Translations under genes and position numbers: made by a program
Notes under the pieces: generated by a model
Database searches by the model: none
Seen by the model: the letters and a program-made list of their open reading frames with translations, nothing else
Told to the model about the DNA's origin: nothing
Shown: piece by piece, positions 29,019 to 38,107 of the stretch
How the letters are laid out: each line of letters opens with the position of its first letter
Position numbering within the stretch: the stretch's first letter is position 1
Assembly (NCBI RefSeq): GCF_016820445.1
Contig: NZ_JADHDT010000002.1
Coordinates: forward strand, 186,001-250,000
Direction: 5' to 3'
DNA length: 64,000 nt
From: Sphingomonas beigongshangi
Lineage (GTDB): Bacteria > Pseudomonadota > Alphaproteobacteria > Sphingomonadales > Sphingomonadaceae

Positions 29019-29324
29019 TCAGCGGCAGCGGCGATGCGCAGTGATCGAGCGGTCGATCGCGCGGCCGGCCAGGGCGCCGCCGACGCCGCCTGCGATCGTG
29101 CCGAGTGCGCCATGGCCGAGCACGGAATTGCCGACCAGCGCACCGCCGACGCCGCCCGCGACCAGGCCCGTGGTGCCGCCCGAATAGCTGCAGCGGCGGA
29201 CGTGATGATAGCCGCGCTCGTAATGGCGATGGTGATGGCGCGCCTGCGCGGCGCTGGTCGGCAGCACGAGGCTGGCCGGCAGGGTGAGCGAAACCGCGCT
29301 GAGCGCGAGCAACATCTTACGCAT
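29019..29324 (-). CDS. Glycine-zipper (2TM-type) envelope protein
   Basis: A 101-residue protein with a signal peptide (about 1-28, cleaved after SAAQA), a His/Arg/Tyr-rich linker, and a glycine-zipper segment (about 52-90) made of two similar halves, GLVAGGVGGALVGNSVLG and GTIAGGVGGALAGRAID. Such proteins insert into or associate with the outer membrane; no specific function is known to me. Divergent from the helicase gene. Confidence 0.8.
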   Translation of the reverse strand: MRKMLLALSAVSLTLPASLVLPTSAAQARHHHRHYERGYHHVRRCSYSGGTTGLVAGGVGGALVGNSVLGHGALGTIAGGVGGALAGRAIDRSITAHRRCR

Positions 29325-29394
29325 GAAAAGGTCCTCCTCCGACCGATGGTGCGTGCCGAACGAGCGACGGGCCGACGGGTTTCAACGCAGGCTG

Positions 29395-29409
29395 GTTGCC
29401 AATGTGTTC
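29395..29409 (+). promoter_or_regulatory. Possible degenerate LexA box before the DinG-type helicase
   Basis: GTTGCCAATGTGTTC differs from GTTC-N7-GTTC at one base of the first half-site and ends 24 bases before the chosen GTG start. DinG is an SOS gene in E. coli, which makes the match worth testing, but a single near match is weak evidence. Confidence 0.3.
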
Positions 29410-29433
29410 CAGCTGGTTAAGGCATGCCAGCGC

Positions 29434-32133
29434 GTGCTCCCCTATCCCGCCCTCCACGCCAGCCACGGCGGCATCTGGCTCGCGACCGCGGAGGGGACGC
29501 GCGCGCTGTCGCGCGGCGAGGCGATCGGTATCGCCGCGGACACGCCGGTGATCCTGCTGAACGCGCCTCTCGTCGGACAAAGGCTGGGCTATGCGGAGCT
29601 GTCGGGGCTCGACCTGCTCGAGCTGTTCGCCTTCCTGCATCCGGCGCGCTTCGCCGTGCCTACCCCGAAGGGACTGGCGCGCGCGGTCGACCTGTCGCCG
29701 CCCGACGGCGACGAGGATGTCGCCGCCTTCCTGCGCGAGGCGGCGGCGGCGCTGCTCGCGGTCCCCGCGGGCGAATGGCCGGAACGCGAAGGCGCCTGGA
29801 GCGCGGTACAGGCGCTGACGAGGCTGCGCTGGCCATGGGCGCCCGCGCTCGCCCCGTTGATCGCCAAGCCCAAGGAGCATGAGCGCTGGCTGTTCGGCGC
29901 GCTGCCCGAATGGGAAGAGGGCGCCCCCCGCCCCGCCCCGCGCTCCGTCTCCATTCCCACCGTCGAGGCCGAGGCGCGGCTGGTCGACCTGACGGGCCAT
30001 GGCGCGGAGGAACGCCCGGGTCAGCGCGCCTTCGCCGCCGCCGCCAGCGCGGCCTTCGCGCCGCGTGCCATACGCGATGCGCCAAACCTCGTCCTCGCCG
30101 AGGCCGGGACCGGGATCGGCAAGACCCTGGGCTATCTCGCGCCCGCCTCGCTATGGGCGGAACGCGCGGGCGGCGCGGTGTGGCTGTCCACCTATACCAA
30201 GGCGCTGCAGCGCCAGTTGGCGCAGGAAACGGTACGGCTGTTTCCCGACGCCGCGACGCGCAAGGCAAAGGTGGTGACGCGCAAGGGGCGCGAGAATTAC
30301 CTGTGTCTGCTTAACCTCGAAGACGCGTTACAGGGCGGTTTCGCGGGACGGGCCGCCGTGCTGGCGCAGCTCGTCGCGCGCTGGGCCGCCTATAGCGCGG
30401 ACGGCGACATGGTCGGCGGCGATCTGCCGGGCTGGCTGCCGACGCTGTTCCGGCGCAACGGCCCGGCCGCGCTGACCGACCGGCGCGGGGAATGCGTCTA
30501 TGCGGGCTGTCCGCATTATCGCAAATGCTTCATCGAGCATGCGGCGCGCGCCTCCGCCGATGCCGATCTGGTCATCGCCAATCACGCGCTGGTGATGGTC
30601 AATGCCGCGCGCGGGCGAGAGACCGCGACACGGCCGACCCGCTACGTCTTCGACGAGGGGCATCACCTGTTCGACGCCGCCGACTCGATGTTCGCGGCCG
30701 CGCTGACCGGGCAGGAGACGATCGAACTCAGGCGCTGGATCCTCGGTCCGGAAAGCGGCGGACGCGGCCGTCGGCGCGGCCTGCAGGCACGGCTGTCCGA
30801 CGTCGCGAGCTATGACGAGCAAGGTGGTCTGGCGATCCAGGATGCGGTCGATGCGGCGCGGCATCTCGCCAGCGACGGCTGGCTCGGGCGGATCGCGGAA
30901 GGTGCGCCGTTCGGACCGATCGAGCGCCTGCTCGCCGCGGTACGCGGCCTGACCTATGCCCGCGCCGAGCAGCCGGGCGACGCCGGATACGGGCTGGAGA
31001 CCGAGATCGCGGAGCCGACCCCCGAACTGATCGAGGCGGCCGCGCCCGCCGCCGCCGCGCTCGACGCGCTGGTCCGTCCGCTCGTCACGCTTGGCAAGCG
31101 GCTGGAGGCGGTGCTGGCGGAGGCGCCCGACTGGATGGACGCGCCGGCCCGCGCGCGGATCGAGGGCGCGATCGCGTCGATCGGATGGCGCGCCGAGACG
31201 GTGGCCGGCTGGCTGGCGCTGCTCGCGCGCGTCGGCGGTCCCGTCGACCCGGATTTCGTCGACTGGCTCGCGGTCGACCGTATCGAGGGGCGCGAATACG
31301 ACATGGGGCTGCACCGCCACTGGCTCGACCCGACGCGGCCCTTCGCGAAAGTCGTGCTGGAGCCCGCGCACGGCGCGCTCGTCACCTCCGCGACGCTGAC
31401 GGGCGGCGGCGACTGGACGACGGCGGAAGCCAGGGTCGGCGCGCCGCATCTCGCCCGCGCGCCGGCGCGATTCGAGGCGGCAAGTCCCTTCGACTATCCC
31501 AACCAGGCGGAGGTGCTGATCGTCACCGACGTCAAGCGCGGCGACCTGCCGGCACTTGCCAACGCCTATGCGCGACTGATCGTCGCGGCGGGTGGCGGCA
31601 CGCTGGGCCTGTTCACCGCGATCCGCCGTCTGCGCGGGGTGCATGCACGCATCGCGGACCGACTGGCGCGCGAGGGGCTGCCGCTCCATGCGCAGCACGT
31701 CGATCCGATCGACACCGGAACGTTGGTCGACATCTTTCGCGACGATCCCGCCGCCTCGCTGCTCGGCACCGATGCGCTGCGCGATGGCGTCGACGTGCCA
31801 GGCCGGTCGCTGCGCCTCGTCGTCATGGAGGGCGTGCCCTGGCCCAAGCCGAGCGTGCTGCATGCCGCGCGACGGCTGGCCGGCGGCGGCAGCGCCTATG
31901 ACGACCGGATCGTGCGGGCGCGCCTCGCCCAGGCGTTCGGTCGGCTGATCCGGCGCGCCGACGACCGCGGCGCCTTCGTCATGCTGTCTGCCGCCTGCCC
32001 GTCGCGGTTGCTGACCGCCTTTCCGCCGGGCGTCGCCATCAGCCGGGTGACGTTGGACGAGGCGGTCGCGCGGGTCGCATCCCGGCTTTCCTTGCCTTCG
32101 ATCATGGGGCATGAGGCCGCGCATGACGGCTGA
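29434..32133 (+). CDS. DinG/XPD-type Fe-S superfamily 2 DNA helicase
   Basis: About 899 residues. Walker A EAGTGIGKT lies near residues 223-231 and the Walker B box DEGH at 407. Between them Cys291, Cys354, Cys359 and Cys365 form the four-cysteine set expected for the 4Fe-4S cluster of XPD/DinG helicases. Motif VI-like RLAQAFGRLIRRADD is near the C-terminus. DinG-type enzymes unwind R-loops, G-quadruplexes and forked DNA 5' to 3'. The start GTG 29434 gives (V/M)LPYPALHASHGGIWLA, but the spacing from AAGG is long and ATG 29284 is in frame, so the N-terminus is uncertain. A one-mismatch LexA-like site precedes it. Confidence 0.88.
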   Translation: MLPYPALHASHGGIWLATAEGTRALSRGEAIGIAADTPVILLNAPLVGQRLGYAELSGLDLLELFAFLHPARFAVPTPKGLARAVDLSPPDGDEDVAAFLREAAAALLAVPAGEWPEREGAWSAVQALTRLRWPWAPALAPLIAKPKEHERWLFGALPEWEEGAPRPAPRSVSIPTVEAEARLVDLTGHGAEERPGQRAFAAAASAAFAPRAIRDAPNLVLAEAGTGIGKTLGYLAPASLWAERAGGAVWLSTYTKALQRQLAQETVRLFPDAATRKAKVVTRKGRENYLCLLNLEDALQGGFAGRAAVLAQLVARWAAYSADGDMVGGDLPGWLPTLFRRNGPAALTDRRGECVYAGCPHYRKCFIEHAARASADADLVIANHALVMVNAARGRETATRPTRYVFDEGHHLFDAADSMFAAALTGQETIELRRWILGPESGGRGRRRGLQARLSDVASYDEQGGLAIQDAVDAARHLASDGWLGRIAEGAPFGPIERLLAAVRGLTYARAEQPGDAGYGLETEIAEPTPELIEAAAPAAAALDALVRPLVTLGKRLEAVLAEAPDWMDAPARARIEGAIASIGWRAETVAGWLALLARVGGPVDPDFVDWLAVDRIEGREYDMGLHRHWLDPTRPFAKVVLEPAHGALVTSATLTGGGDWTTAEARVGAPHLARAPARFEAASPFDYPNQAEVLIVTDVKRGDLPALANAYARLIVAAGGGTLGLFTAIRRLRGVHARIADRLAREGLPLHAQHVDPIDTGTLVDIFRDDPAASLLGTDALRDGVDVPGRSLRLVVMEGVPWPKPSVLHAARRLAGGGSAYDDRIVRARLAQAFGRLIRRADDRGAFVMLSAACPSRLLTAFPPGVAISRVTLDEAVARVASRLSLPSIMGHEAAHDG

Positions 32134-32172
32134 GCCCGGGGGGATCAGCCCCTGGCCGACGGGAGACGCGCG

Positions 32173-32712
32173 ATGAAGACGCTGACGCTGCTGCGCCACG
32201 CCAAGTCGGGCTGGGACGATCCCGTGGCGCGTGATTTCGACCGACCGCTGAATGCCAAGGGACGGCGCGCGGCGGAGGTGATGGGCCGCCACATGCGCGA
32301 CGCGGGCTTCGCCTTCGACCATATCGTCGCCTCTCCCGCCATCCGGGTGGGCGAGACGCTGGATGCGATCGAGGCGGGCTATGGGCGCAAGCTTGCGCCC
32401 GAATGGGATCGGCGCGTCTATCTCGCCTCGGCGGCGACGTTGCTCGACGTCGTGCACGGTTTCGACGACGGGGCGGCGCGCGTGCTGCTGGTGGGGCACA
32501 ATCCGGGGCTGGAGGATCTGGTGCTGATGCTGGTGCCGGAGGATGCAGGCGCGCTGCGCGGCGCGGTCGAGGCCAAATATCCGACCGCGACCCTTGCAGA
32601 AATGACCTTCCCGGTCGACCATTGGGCGGACGTCGCCGACGGCTGCGGGACGCTGACACGGTTCGTCCGCCCGCGCGACCTCGATCCGACGCTGGGGCCG
32701 GACGAACGATAG
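32173..32712 (+). CDS. sixA: SixA-type histidine phosphatase
   Basis: A 179-residue member of the histidine phosphatase superfamily. The catalytic RHAKSGWDD begins at residue 8 with nucleophile His9, and the second catalytic His lies in LLVGHNPGLEDLV near residue 113. SixA removes phosphate from phosphohistidine on HPt-type proteins, including PTS proteins in E. coli. No phosphorelay gene is adjacent; a PtsN homologue lies about 15 kb away. Confidence 0.85.
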   Translation: MKTLTLLRHAKSGWDDPVARDFDRPLNAKGRRAAEVMGRHMRDAGFAFDHIVASPAIRVGETLDAIEAGYGRKLAPEWDRRVYLASAATLLDVVHGFDDGAARVLLVGHNPGLEDLVLMLVPEDAGALRGAVEAKYPTATLAEMTFPVDHWADVADGCGTLTRFVRPRDLDPTLGPDER

Positions 32713-32763
32713 CCCCTCATCTCGCCGCCGCGGCGTTCGACGGGCTGGCAAGGGGTGGCACCG

Positions 32764-33282
32764 CTATTTCTTCTCCAGCTGCGCTTTCAGTCCCGAGAGC
32801 GCACCGAACGGGCCGGCCTCTTCCTCGCTGATCACGCCGGCCGCGCGCAGCGCCGCCTCCGCGCCCGGGCTGCGTGGAAAGGGATCAAGCGCCAGCGCCA
32901 TCGTCTCCGCCGCCGCTTCGCCCAGATCCACCGCGCCACCGTCATATTCGACCGTGTCGAGGTCGCCGGCATCGAGCTCCACCTCTTCGCCCTCGCCCAG
33001 CGCGGTGACGAACAGCAGGGCGACGGGCTCGTCGACGTTCGCCGGGATCGGATCGCCCGTCACCGAACAGGCCTGGATAACGCGCGCCGTGACGCGGCCG
33101 CGTGCGGCGATGCCGGCCGCCTCGCGCCGGATTGCAAAGCGTGCTTCCAGCCCCTCGATGGCGATGAGGCCGAAACGCTCGGCCAATGCCGCGCGCTCGG
33201 TCTCGTTGGCCGCGATCGCGACGTCGCGATCGCGGTCGCCGATCGTGTCGATCCGCTCGGGGCGACTGAATTCGGGGGTCAC
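32764..33282 (-). CDS. DUF177 (YceD-like) family protein
   Basis: A 172-residue acidic protein with the DUF177 hallmark RVTARVIQACSVTGDPIPA near residues 64-82 and VDLGEAAAETMALALDPFPR near 118. YceD in other bacteria influences 23S rRNA processing and usually precedes rpmF. In alphaproteobacteria it is commonly paired with the ubiquinol-cytochrome c chaperone gene, as here: its ATG overlaps that gene's stop (ATGA). Confidence 0.88.
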   Translation of the reverse strand: MTPEFSRPERIDTIGDRDRDVAIAANETERAALAERFGLIAIEGLEARFAIRREAAGIAARGRVTARVIQACSVTGDPIPANVDEPVALLFVTALGEGEEVELDAGDLDTVEYDGGAVDLGEAAAETMALALDPFPRSPGAEAALRAAGVISEEEAGPFGALSGLKAQLEKK

Positions 33283-33797
33283 GGCAGGTCTCCGGCGGCG
33301 AGGTGGTCGAGGGGCGTGGCGGCCAGGCGGGCCCTGAAATCGCTCAGCGCCTGCGCCACATGGGCGAGCGCATCATCACCCGGCGCCGCGCCGCGATACA
33401 GGTTGCGGACCAGCGCCGGGCCGAGGTCGCTGGCCACGAAACCGTCCCGATAGGCGCCGAGGCGGCCGCCGAGCAGGCTCATCATCTTGCCCATCTGCTT
33501 GCCGACGACGAGGTCGCCGATACCGATCTGGCGCAATTGCGCGTCCATGTCGTCAACGAAGCGCTCGGTCAGTTGCACCGAAAGCGGCGTCGCGACCTCT
33601 GGTGCCTGCGCTTCTTCCTCCAGCCGGAGCAGGACCACCGCGAGGACGGTGGCGATCATGTCGAACCGGCCGTCGAGCGTATCGGGCACGCCCCCCGCCA
33701 GATACCAATGGTCGGCGCGCCCGCGCGCCACGATCGCATTGTAGAGCGGCAGCGCCTCGTTCCGCGAGCGGCCGAACAATCTTGTCCACAATCCCAC
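33279..33797 (-). CDS. Ubiquinol-cytochrome c chaperone (CBP3/UQCC1-like)
   Basis: A 172-residue helical protein with YNAIVARGRADHWYLAGGVP near the N-terminus, GRFDMIATVLAVVLLRL near 47 and LTERFVDDMDAQLRQIGIGD near 80, all typical of the Cbp3-like chaperone family that assists assembly of cytochrome b in the bc1 complex. The start is GTG 33797 (VGLWTRLFGRSR). A longer frame to 34508 is antisense to bamE and is discarded. Coupled to the DUF177 gene downstream; divergent from bamE with 144 bases between. Confidence 0.88.
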   Translation of the reverse strand: MGLWTRLFGRSRNEALPLYNAIVARGRADHWYLAGGVPDTLDGRFDMIATVLAVVLLRLEEEAQAPEVATPLSVQLTERFVDDMDAQLRQIGIGDLVVGKQMGKMMSLLGGRLGAYRDGFVASDLGPALVRNLYRGAAPGDDALAHVAQALSDFRARLAATPLDHLAAGDLP

Positions 33798-33941
33798 GCC
33801 GTCACCCTCTTCCGCCTGGCGCCGGCAAGCCTTGCCGCAACCCCGTGCTTGATGCCTCTTCGTTCCTCGCATATCGAGGCGATCGGCGGGCGATGCAATC
33901 GGCCTTGCCGCTGCCGGCCGTTGCCGCCGCTGGAGAATGTG

Positions 33942-34436
33942 ATGAGCGTATCCTTTGCCCGTTCGTGCCTGGTCGCGGGCCTCGGGCTGACCCTGATGAC
34001 CGGCGCGTGCGTCCCGCTGCGTTCGCACCAGGGCTATATCATCGACGTCGACCTCGTGAACGCGATCCAGCCCGGCGTCGACAACCGCCAGTCGGTCGCC
34101 GCCACCCTCGGCCGGCCGACGATCGCGAGCCAGTTCCCGCCGAACGACTGGTATTATGTCGCACGCGACAGCCGGAACCTGAATTTCCAGACGCCGAAGG
34201 CGCGCGACCAGATCGCGCTGAAGATCAGCTTCGACCAGGCCGGCACGGTGACGTCTATCACGCGGACCGGCGTCGACGAGGTCGCGAGCATCAGCCCCTA
34301 TGGCAAGACGACGCCGACGCTGGGGCGCAAGCGCGGCTTCTTCGAGGATCTGTTCGGCAATATCGGCACGGTGGGTGCTGCCGGAACCGGCGCGGGTGGT
34401 CCCGGCGGCGGTGGTGGGGGTCGGACCGGCCCCTGA
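33942..34436 (+). CDS. bamE: Outer membrane protein assembly factor BamE
   Basis: A 164-residue SmpA/OmlA-family protein. It has a hydrophobic signal with a probable lipoprotein cysteine (LTLMTGACVP, Cys at about residue 22), then HQGYIIDVDLVNAIQPGVDN and SVAATLGRPTIASQF, the typical BamE helix-turn region, and WYYVARDSR. The C-terminus is a Gly-rich tail. It is a small lipoprotein of the BAM complex for barrel insertion. The start ATG 33942 is preceded by GGAG; GTG 33939 is also in frame. Confidence 0.92.
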   Translation: MSVSFARSCLVAGLGLTLMTGACVPLRSHQGYIIDVDLVNAIQPGVDNRQSVAATLGRPTIASQFPPNDWYYVARDSRNLNFQTPKARDQIALKISFDQAGTVTSITRTGVDEVASISPYGKTTPTLGRKRGFFEDLFGNIGTVGAAGTGAGGPGGGGGGRTGP

Positions 34437-34557
34437 TCGGGCATTGGCCCACACGCATCCGCCGCCTAGTCTGTCCCCCGCGCGTTGGCCGCGCCGCCTG
34501 CTACGCATCGGCGCGGCCGTGCCGCGCTTGGAAACGGCACTGATCCCGAAAGGGGTG

Positions 34558-34602
34558 GGATCAGGTACTCAGAACGCCGGTCGCGCCAATTGGTTCTGAT
34601 CC
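34558..34602. repeat. Inverted repeat in the bamE to cnoX intergenic region
   Basis: GGATCAG (34558-34564) is repeated inverted as CTGATCC (34596-34602), and CAGAAC (34570-34575) inverted as GTTCTG (34593-34598), so alternative hairpins can form. It lies within the 276-base gap 34437-34712, in which I see no gene. Function unknown. Confidence 0.35.
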
Positions 34603-34712
34603 TGGCGCGCGATTGTCGCGTGATGCGATCGCCGGCTCAAAGACGGGCCGCGGTTTGACCTTCGCGATCCGCCGCCCCACATGGGCGCGGATCACGAACA
34701 GGAGCGTAAACC

Positions 34713-35621
34713 TTGGCCACCCTAGGCATGTCCCCCGCCGAGAAGACCGCCGTCGAGGAGTTCCGCCGCGACGTCGTCGAACCGTCGATGACCAAGCTGG
34801 TGATCCTGGATTTCTGGGCAGAATGGTGCGGGCCATGCAAGGCGCTCGCGCCGGTGCTGGAAAAGGTCGCCGCCGCCTATGCGGACAAGGGCGTGGTGCT
34901 CGCCAAGGTCGACACCGACAAGAACCAGTTCATCGCCAGCCAATTCCAGATTCGCTCCATTCCCACCGTCTATGCGATGTTCCAGGGGCAGCTGGTCGCG
35001 GACCTGACCAGCGCGCGCACCGAGTCGCAGCTGCGCGTGATCCTCGACCAGTTGCTCAAGCAATTGCCGATCCAGTCGGAGGCGGCGGATGCCGCGGCGG
35101 AGATCGAGCCGCTGATCGCGATGGGCGAGGACGTGCTGGCCGGCGGCGACGCAGAGCGCGCCTTGTCCATCTTCGACCAGATCGCCGACATGGCGCCCGA
35201 TCACCCGGCGGTGCTGTCGGGTCGCATTCGTGCGCTCGTCGCGCTGGGACAGACAGAGGCGGCCCAGGCGGCGATCGACGCATTGCCGGCGGAGATCAAG
35301 GATCCGGGCATCGACCGGGCCAGGGCGGCGCTCGCGCTCGCGCAGTCCGCGCCGCCGGCCGACGATTTCGCGGGCCTGCAGGCCGAGGTCGCGGCAAACC
35401 CGGACGACCACGAGCGCCGGTTCGCGCTCGCCAATGCGCAGATGGCGGCTGGCGATCGTGACGGCGCGGCGGACAATCTGCTCCATATCGTCGCCGCCGA
35501 TCGCGAATGGCACGACGGCGCGGCGCGTCAGCAATTGCTCAAGCTGTTCGAAGTGGTCGGCATGATGGACCCATGGGTCTCGACGCAGCGCCGGCGCCTG
35601 TCGGCGATCCTCTTCGGCTGA
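34713..35621 (+). CDS. Thioredoxin-TPR chaperone, CnoX (YbbN)-like
   Basis: A 302-residue fusion of a thioredoxin domain (about 15-120) and TPR-like helices (about 125-300). The active site is intact, WAEWCGPCK with Cys39 and Cys42; E. coli CnoX has lost the first cysteine, while proteins of this kind in alphaproteobacteria keep both. CnoX holds clients during oxidative stress and delivers them to GroEL and DnaK. The start is TTG 34713, chosen because GGAG lies 8 bases upstream; ATG 34728 is too far from it. The Lon-like and Trm112 genes follow as an operon. Confidence 0.9.
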   Translation: MATLGMSPAEKTAVEEFRRDVVEPSMTKLVILDFWAEWCGPCKALAPVLEKVAAAYADKGVVLAKVDTDKNQFIASQFQIRSIPTVYAMFQGQLVADLTSARTESQLRVILDQLLKQLPIQSEAADAAAEIEPLIAMGEDVLAGGDAERALSIFDQIADMAPDHPAVLSGRIRALVALGQTEAAQAAIDALPAEIKDPGIDRARAALALAQSAPPADDFAGLQAEVAANPDDHERRFALANAQMAAGDRDGAADNLLHIVAADREWHDGAARQQLLKLFEVVGMMDPWVSTQRRRLSAILFG

Positions 35622-35629
35622 GGCACGCC

Positions 35630-36241
35630 ATGCCCGCCACCCGCCTCTCGATCTTTCCCCTGCCGGGCGCGCTGCTGTTCCCTGGCATGCACCTGCCGCT
35701 GCACATCTTCGAGCCGCGCTACCGTGCGATGGTGTCGGACGCGATGGCGCGCGATCGGCGCATCGGCATGATCCAGCCCAACGGCGACGGCGATCGACCG
35801 GCGCTATACGGCCTGGGTTGCGTCGGGCGGATCGCCGAGGTCGAGGCGCTTGACGACGGGCGCTACAATCTGGTGCTGGAGGGCGTCGCGTTGTTCCGAC
35901 CGCTGCGCGAACTCGATGTCACGACGCCATTCCGCCAGGTCGAGGCGGAGATCCTGCCGGTCGCACAGGACGACCTGTTGTCTCTGGGTCGCCGCGCCGC
36001 CCTGGAGAGCGAGTCGCGTCGCTTCGCCGACCTGCAGGGCTATGCCGTCGACTGGGACGGCGTCGCGCGGCTTGACGACCAGAGCCTCGTCAACGGCATC
36101 GCCCAGATCGCCCCCTTCGACGCCGCCGCCAAGCAGGCGTTGCTCGAGGCGCCGGATCTGGAACAGCGCGCCGAGCTGATCATCCAATTGATGCAATTCT
36201 TCGGGCGCCACGACGGCGAGGACCGGGTGACGCTGCAATGA
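35630..36241 (+). CDS. Lon substrate-binding-domain (LonN-type) protein
   Basis: A 203-residue protein corresponding only to the N-terminal domain of Lon protease: [30 protein letters not shown] and IGMIQP at the start, and helical [14 protein letters not shown] at the end. No ATPase or protease domain is present, and the reading frame is complete, so this is the standard stand-alone family, not a fragment. Function unknown. It lies 8 bases after cnoX and overlaps Trm112 by ATGA. Confidence 0.9.
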   Translation: MPATRLSIFPLPGALLFPGMHLPLHIFEPRYRAMVSDAMARDRRIGMIQPNGDGDRPALYGLGCVGRIAEVEALDDGRYNLVLEGVALFRPLRELDVTTPFRQVEAEILPVAQDDLLSLGRRAALESESRRFADLQGYAVDWDGVARLDDQSLVNGIAQIAPFDAAAKQALLEAPDLEQRAELIIQLMQFFGRHDGEDRVTLQ

Positions 36242-36441
36242 CCGAAGCGGCGGCTCTCGATCCCTGGCTGCTCGACAAGCTCGTCTGTCCGGTGACGCGC
36301 CAGCCCTTGCGCTACGATGCCCAGCGCCGGGAACTGGTCAGCGCTGCGGCGGGTCTCGCCTACCCGATTCGCGACGGCGTGCCGGTGATGCTGCCAGAAG
36401 AGGCGCGGCCGATCGGCGACTCGGCGGTGACGCCCGACTGA
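36238..36441 (+). CDS. Trm112-family zinc-ribbon-like small protein
   Basis: A 67-residue protein with [17 protein letters not shown], then [20 protein letters not shown], the Trm112/YcaR fold. The zinc ribbon is incomplete: only one Cys is visible, which is common in bacterial members. Eukaryotic Trm112 activates methyltransferases; the bacterial role is unclear. ATG overlaps the preceding stop. Confidence 0.88.
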   Translation: MTEAAALDPWLLDKLVCPVTRQPLRYDAQRRELVSAAAGLAYPIRDGVPVMLPEEARPIGDSAVTPD

Positions 36442-36850
36442 GAGACGACGGAATGGGCCGATGGCGCCTAGCGGCGCATCGGAAAAACGCGACAACGCGA
36501 CTAGTATTTCCCAGTCCCGCGGCGCTGATGACTATTACTAGCCATCGGCCTGATTTCGCTTGTCAAAATATTTGATACGCTAGTCAGAATCATTCTGCGC
36601 AGGGTTCCGAGGGCTTCGGGAATCCGATTTATTTTCCTGAAACGTATTCCATTCGTCACCAACCGGTTGGACGGAGGCGCCATATCGATACTTGGTCTGC
36701 CGACGAATGCATCGTCAACGCCCTTGCGTGAGATTGTGCGCGTCTTGCAATGTCTTGGTGGATGTTCACGGCCTCAACGCCCGACGTCGGTCTGTGCAAG
36801 GCACAATCCCTGATCCGGAAATCAACCATAGATTCGGGAGGGTTATAGTC
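36442..36850. other. Gene-free AT-richer stretch before the phosphodiesterase gene
   Basis: 409 bases without a supported gene. An imperfect hairpin lies at 36458-36482 (CCGATGGCGCC against GGCGCATCGG) just after Trm112. From about 36510 to 36660 the sequence is noticeably richer in A and T than the rest of the window, with runs such as TCAAAATATTTGATAC and GATTTATTTTCC. A frame from 36692 runs in phase into the phosphodiesterase, but its first 53 codons look unlike protein. The promoter of that gene is probably here. Confidence 0.5.
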
Positions 36851-38050
36851 ATGCCAAAGATCATAGTCAGAATATTGATGGCGCTGGTGACGCTGCTCGT
36901 GACAGGCACGGCGGCCAATGCGCAATATTACAATACGGACAAGATTGGCAATCTGCTGCTCAACGCGCGTAACGACATGACGATCGTCTGCGCACATCGC
37001 GGTCTTCATGGGACCATCACGGGCCGCAATTCGGACAGCTGGATGCAGGATTATGCGGAGAACACGTTCGCCGCGGTGAAGCTGGCGGCATCCCGCGGCA
37101 TCGAATGCTCGGAGCTGGATATCCGCCTCGACCAGTCGGGAAGGGTCGTATTGATGCACGATTCCAACCTCGGCCGGCTGACGATGGAATCCTATTCGTC
37201 GCCCTTCGGTGTTTACGACCCCTATTCGGGGCGGGGCAGCAATCCCGCGGTCGATTCCTATCCGGGGACCGTCACGAACATCCGACTGCGGCGGCCCGAT
37301 CTGAACGGCGCCGTCACCCAGTCGAGCTATGTCGAGACGCTCGACCAGATGCTTCAGGCGATGAAGGACAATAAGATCTCGATGGTGCTCTTCCTCGACA
37401 TCCGGGACGCCACGACGGCGCGGGCCGCTTGGTCGATCGTCAAGCGCTACACCAATGCCTGGGGAACACCCGCGGAACGCTGGGTCTATTTCAAGATGCA
37501 GACCGGCGCGCTGGGCGAGGCACCCTGGATGTTCGAGTCGCAGCTGATCGTCCCGACGAACGAACTGTCGCGCTTCCGGCTCATTCCGGTGTTCACGCCC
37601 GCGCATATCGACGCGAGCAACGGCCCCGCGTCGAGCCTGTCGAACTGGCAGAGCTACTACAACAAGCCGTATGTCTACGCGACCGAACTGCTGCTGAAGC
37701 AATATGACTCCTCCCTGCGCTACCCGCTCAACAACATCCTCAATACCTATATGGCGTGGCGGACGCGGCCGGGGCCGGTGAAGGTCCTCGGTTCTTACCA
37801 GCCCGTGCCGGAAACCACGAACAAGATGTATTACGCGCTGGACGGTCATTGCTGCACGGGGCCGCAATTCTGGCTGTGGACGTCGAGCAAGGGCTTCGGG
37901 CAGGAGACGGCGGACAATCGGGAAAGCCTGGACTGGCAGATGCACGTCGGCAATCAGTCGTTCAGCTACATCATCACCGACGACCCCCTGACCGCGAAGG
38001 AGCAACTGTTCTTTGCCGGCCGGCGCAACGAGAGCGTCATCACCAACTGA
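36851..38050 (+). CDS. Secreted glycerophosphodiester phosphodiesterase-like protein
   Basis: A 399-residue protein with a signal peptide (about 1-24, cleaved after AANA). The GDPD catalytic set is present: His49-Arg50 in CAHRGLHG, Glu70-Asn71 in AENTF, Glu88 and Asp90 in SELDIR, and His103-Asp104 in LMHDSNLGR. Members hydrolyse glycerophosphodiesters to glycerol 3-phosphate and an alcohol; a Tyr/Ser/Gly-rich insertion after the last motif (about 112-135) makes the exact substrate uncertain. The start ATG 36851 is preceded by GGGAGG. Upstream DNA is AT-richer than the surroundings, and the next gene is a hypothetical exported protein, suggesting an accessory pair. Confidence 0.8.
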   Translation: MPKIIVRILMALVTLLVTGTAANAQYYNTDKIGNLLLNARNDMTIVCAHRGLHGTITGRNSDSWMQDYAENTFAAVKLAASRGIECSELDIRLDQSGRVVLMHDSNLGRLTMESYSSPFGVYDPYSGRGSNPAVDSYPGTVTNIRLRRPDLNGAVTQSSYVETLDQMLQAMKDNKISMVLFLDIRDATTARAAWSIVKRYTNAWGTPAERWVYFKMQTGALGEAPWMFESQLIVPTNELSRFRLIPVFTPAHIDASNGPASSLSNWQSYYNKPYVYATELLLKQYDSSLRYPLNNILNTYMAWRTRPGPVKVLGSYQPVPETTNKMYYALDGHCCTGPQFWLWTSSKGFGQETADNRESLDWQMHVGNQSFSYIITDDPLTAKEQLFFAGRRNESVITN

Positions 38051-38060
38051 CGATCGGAGG

Positions 38061-38088
38061 GAGCCGGGTCGGTCCACCTGCCCGGCTT
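38061..38088 (+). terminator. Possible terminator after the phosphodiesterase gene
   Basis: GAGCCGGG (38061-38068) pairs with CCCGGCTT (38081-38088), 7 Watson-Crick pairs plus one G-T, starting 10 bases after the stop. Only a short T-poor tail follows. Confidence 0.35.
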
Positions 38089-38107
38089 CCATCCCGCCCA
38101 ATGGCTC

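Noticed and set aside
30328..32751. Long minus-strand frame across the helicase and sixA
   Set aside because: Antisense to a helicase with intact Walker and Fe-S motifs; no recognisable domain in the antisense product.
33798..34508. Upstream extension of the bc1 chaperone frame
   Set aside because: It runs antisense through bamE and lacks protein-like sequence; GTG 33797 gives the family N-terminus.
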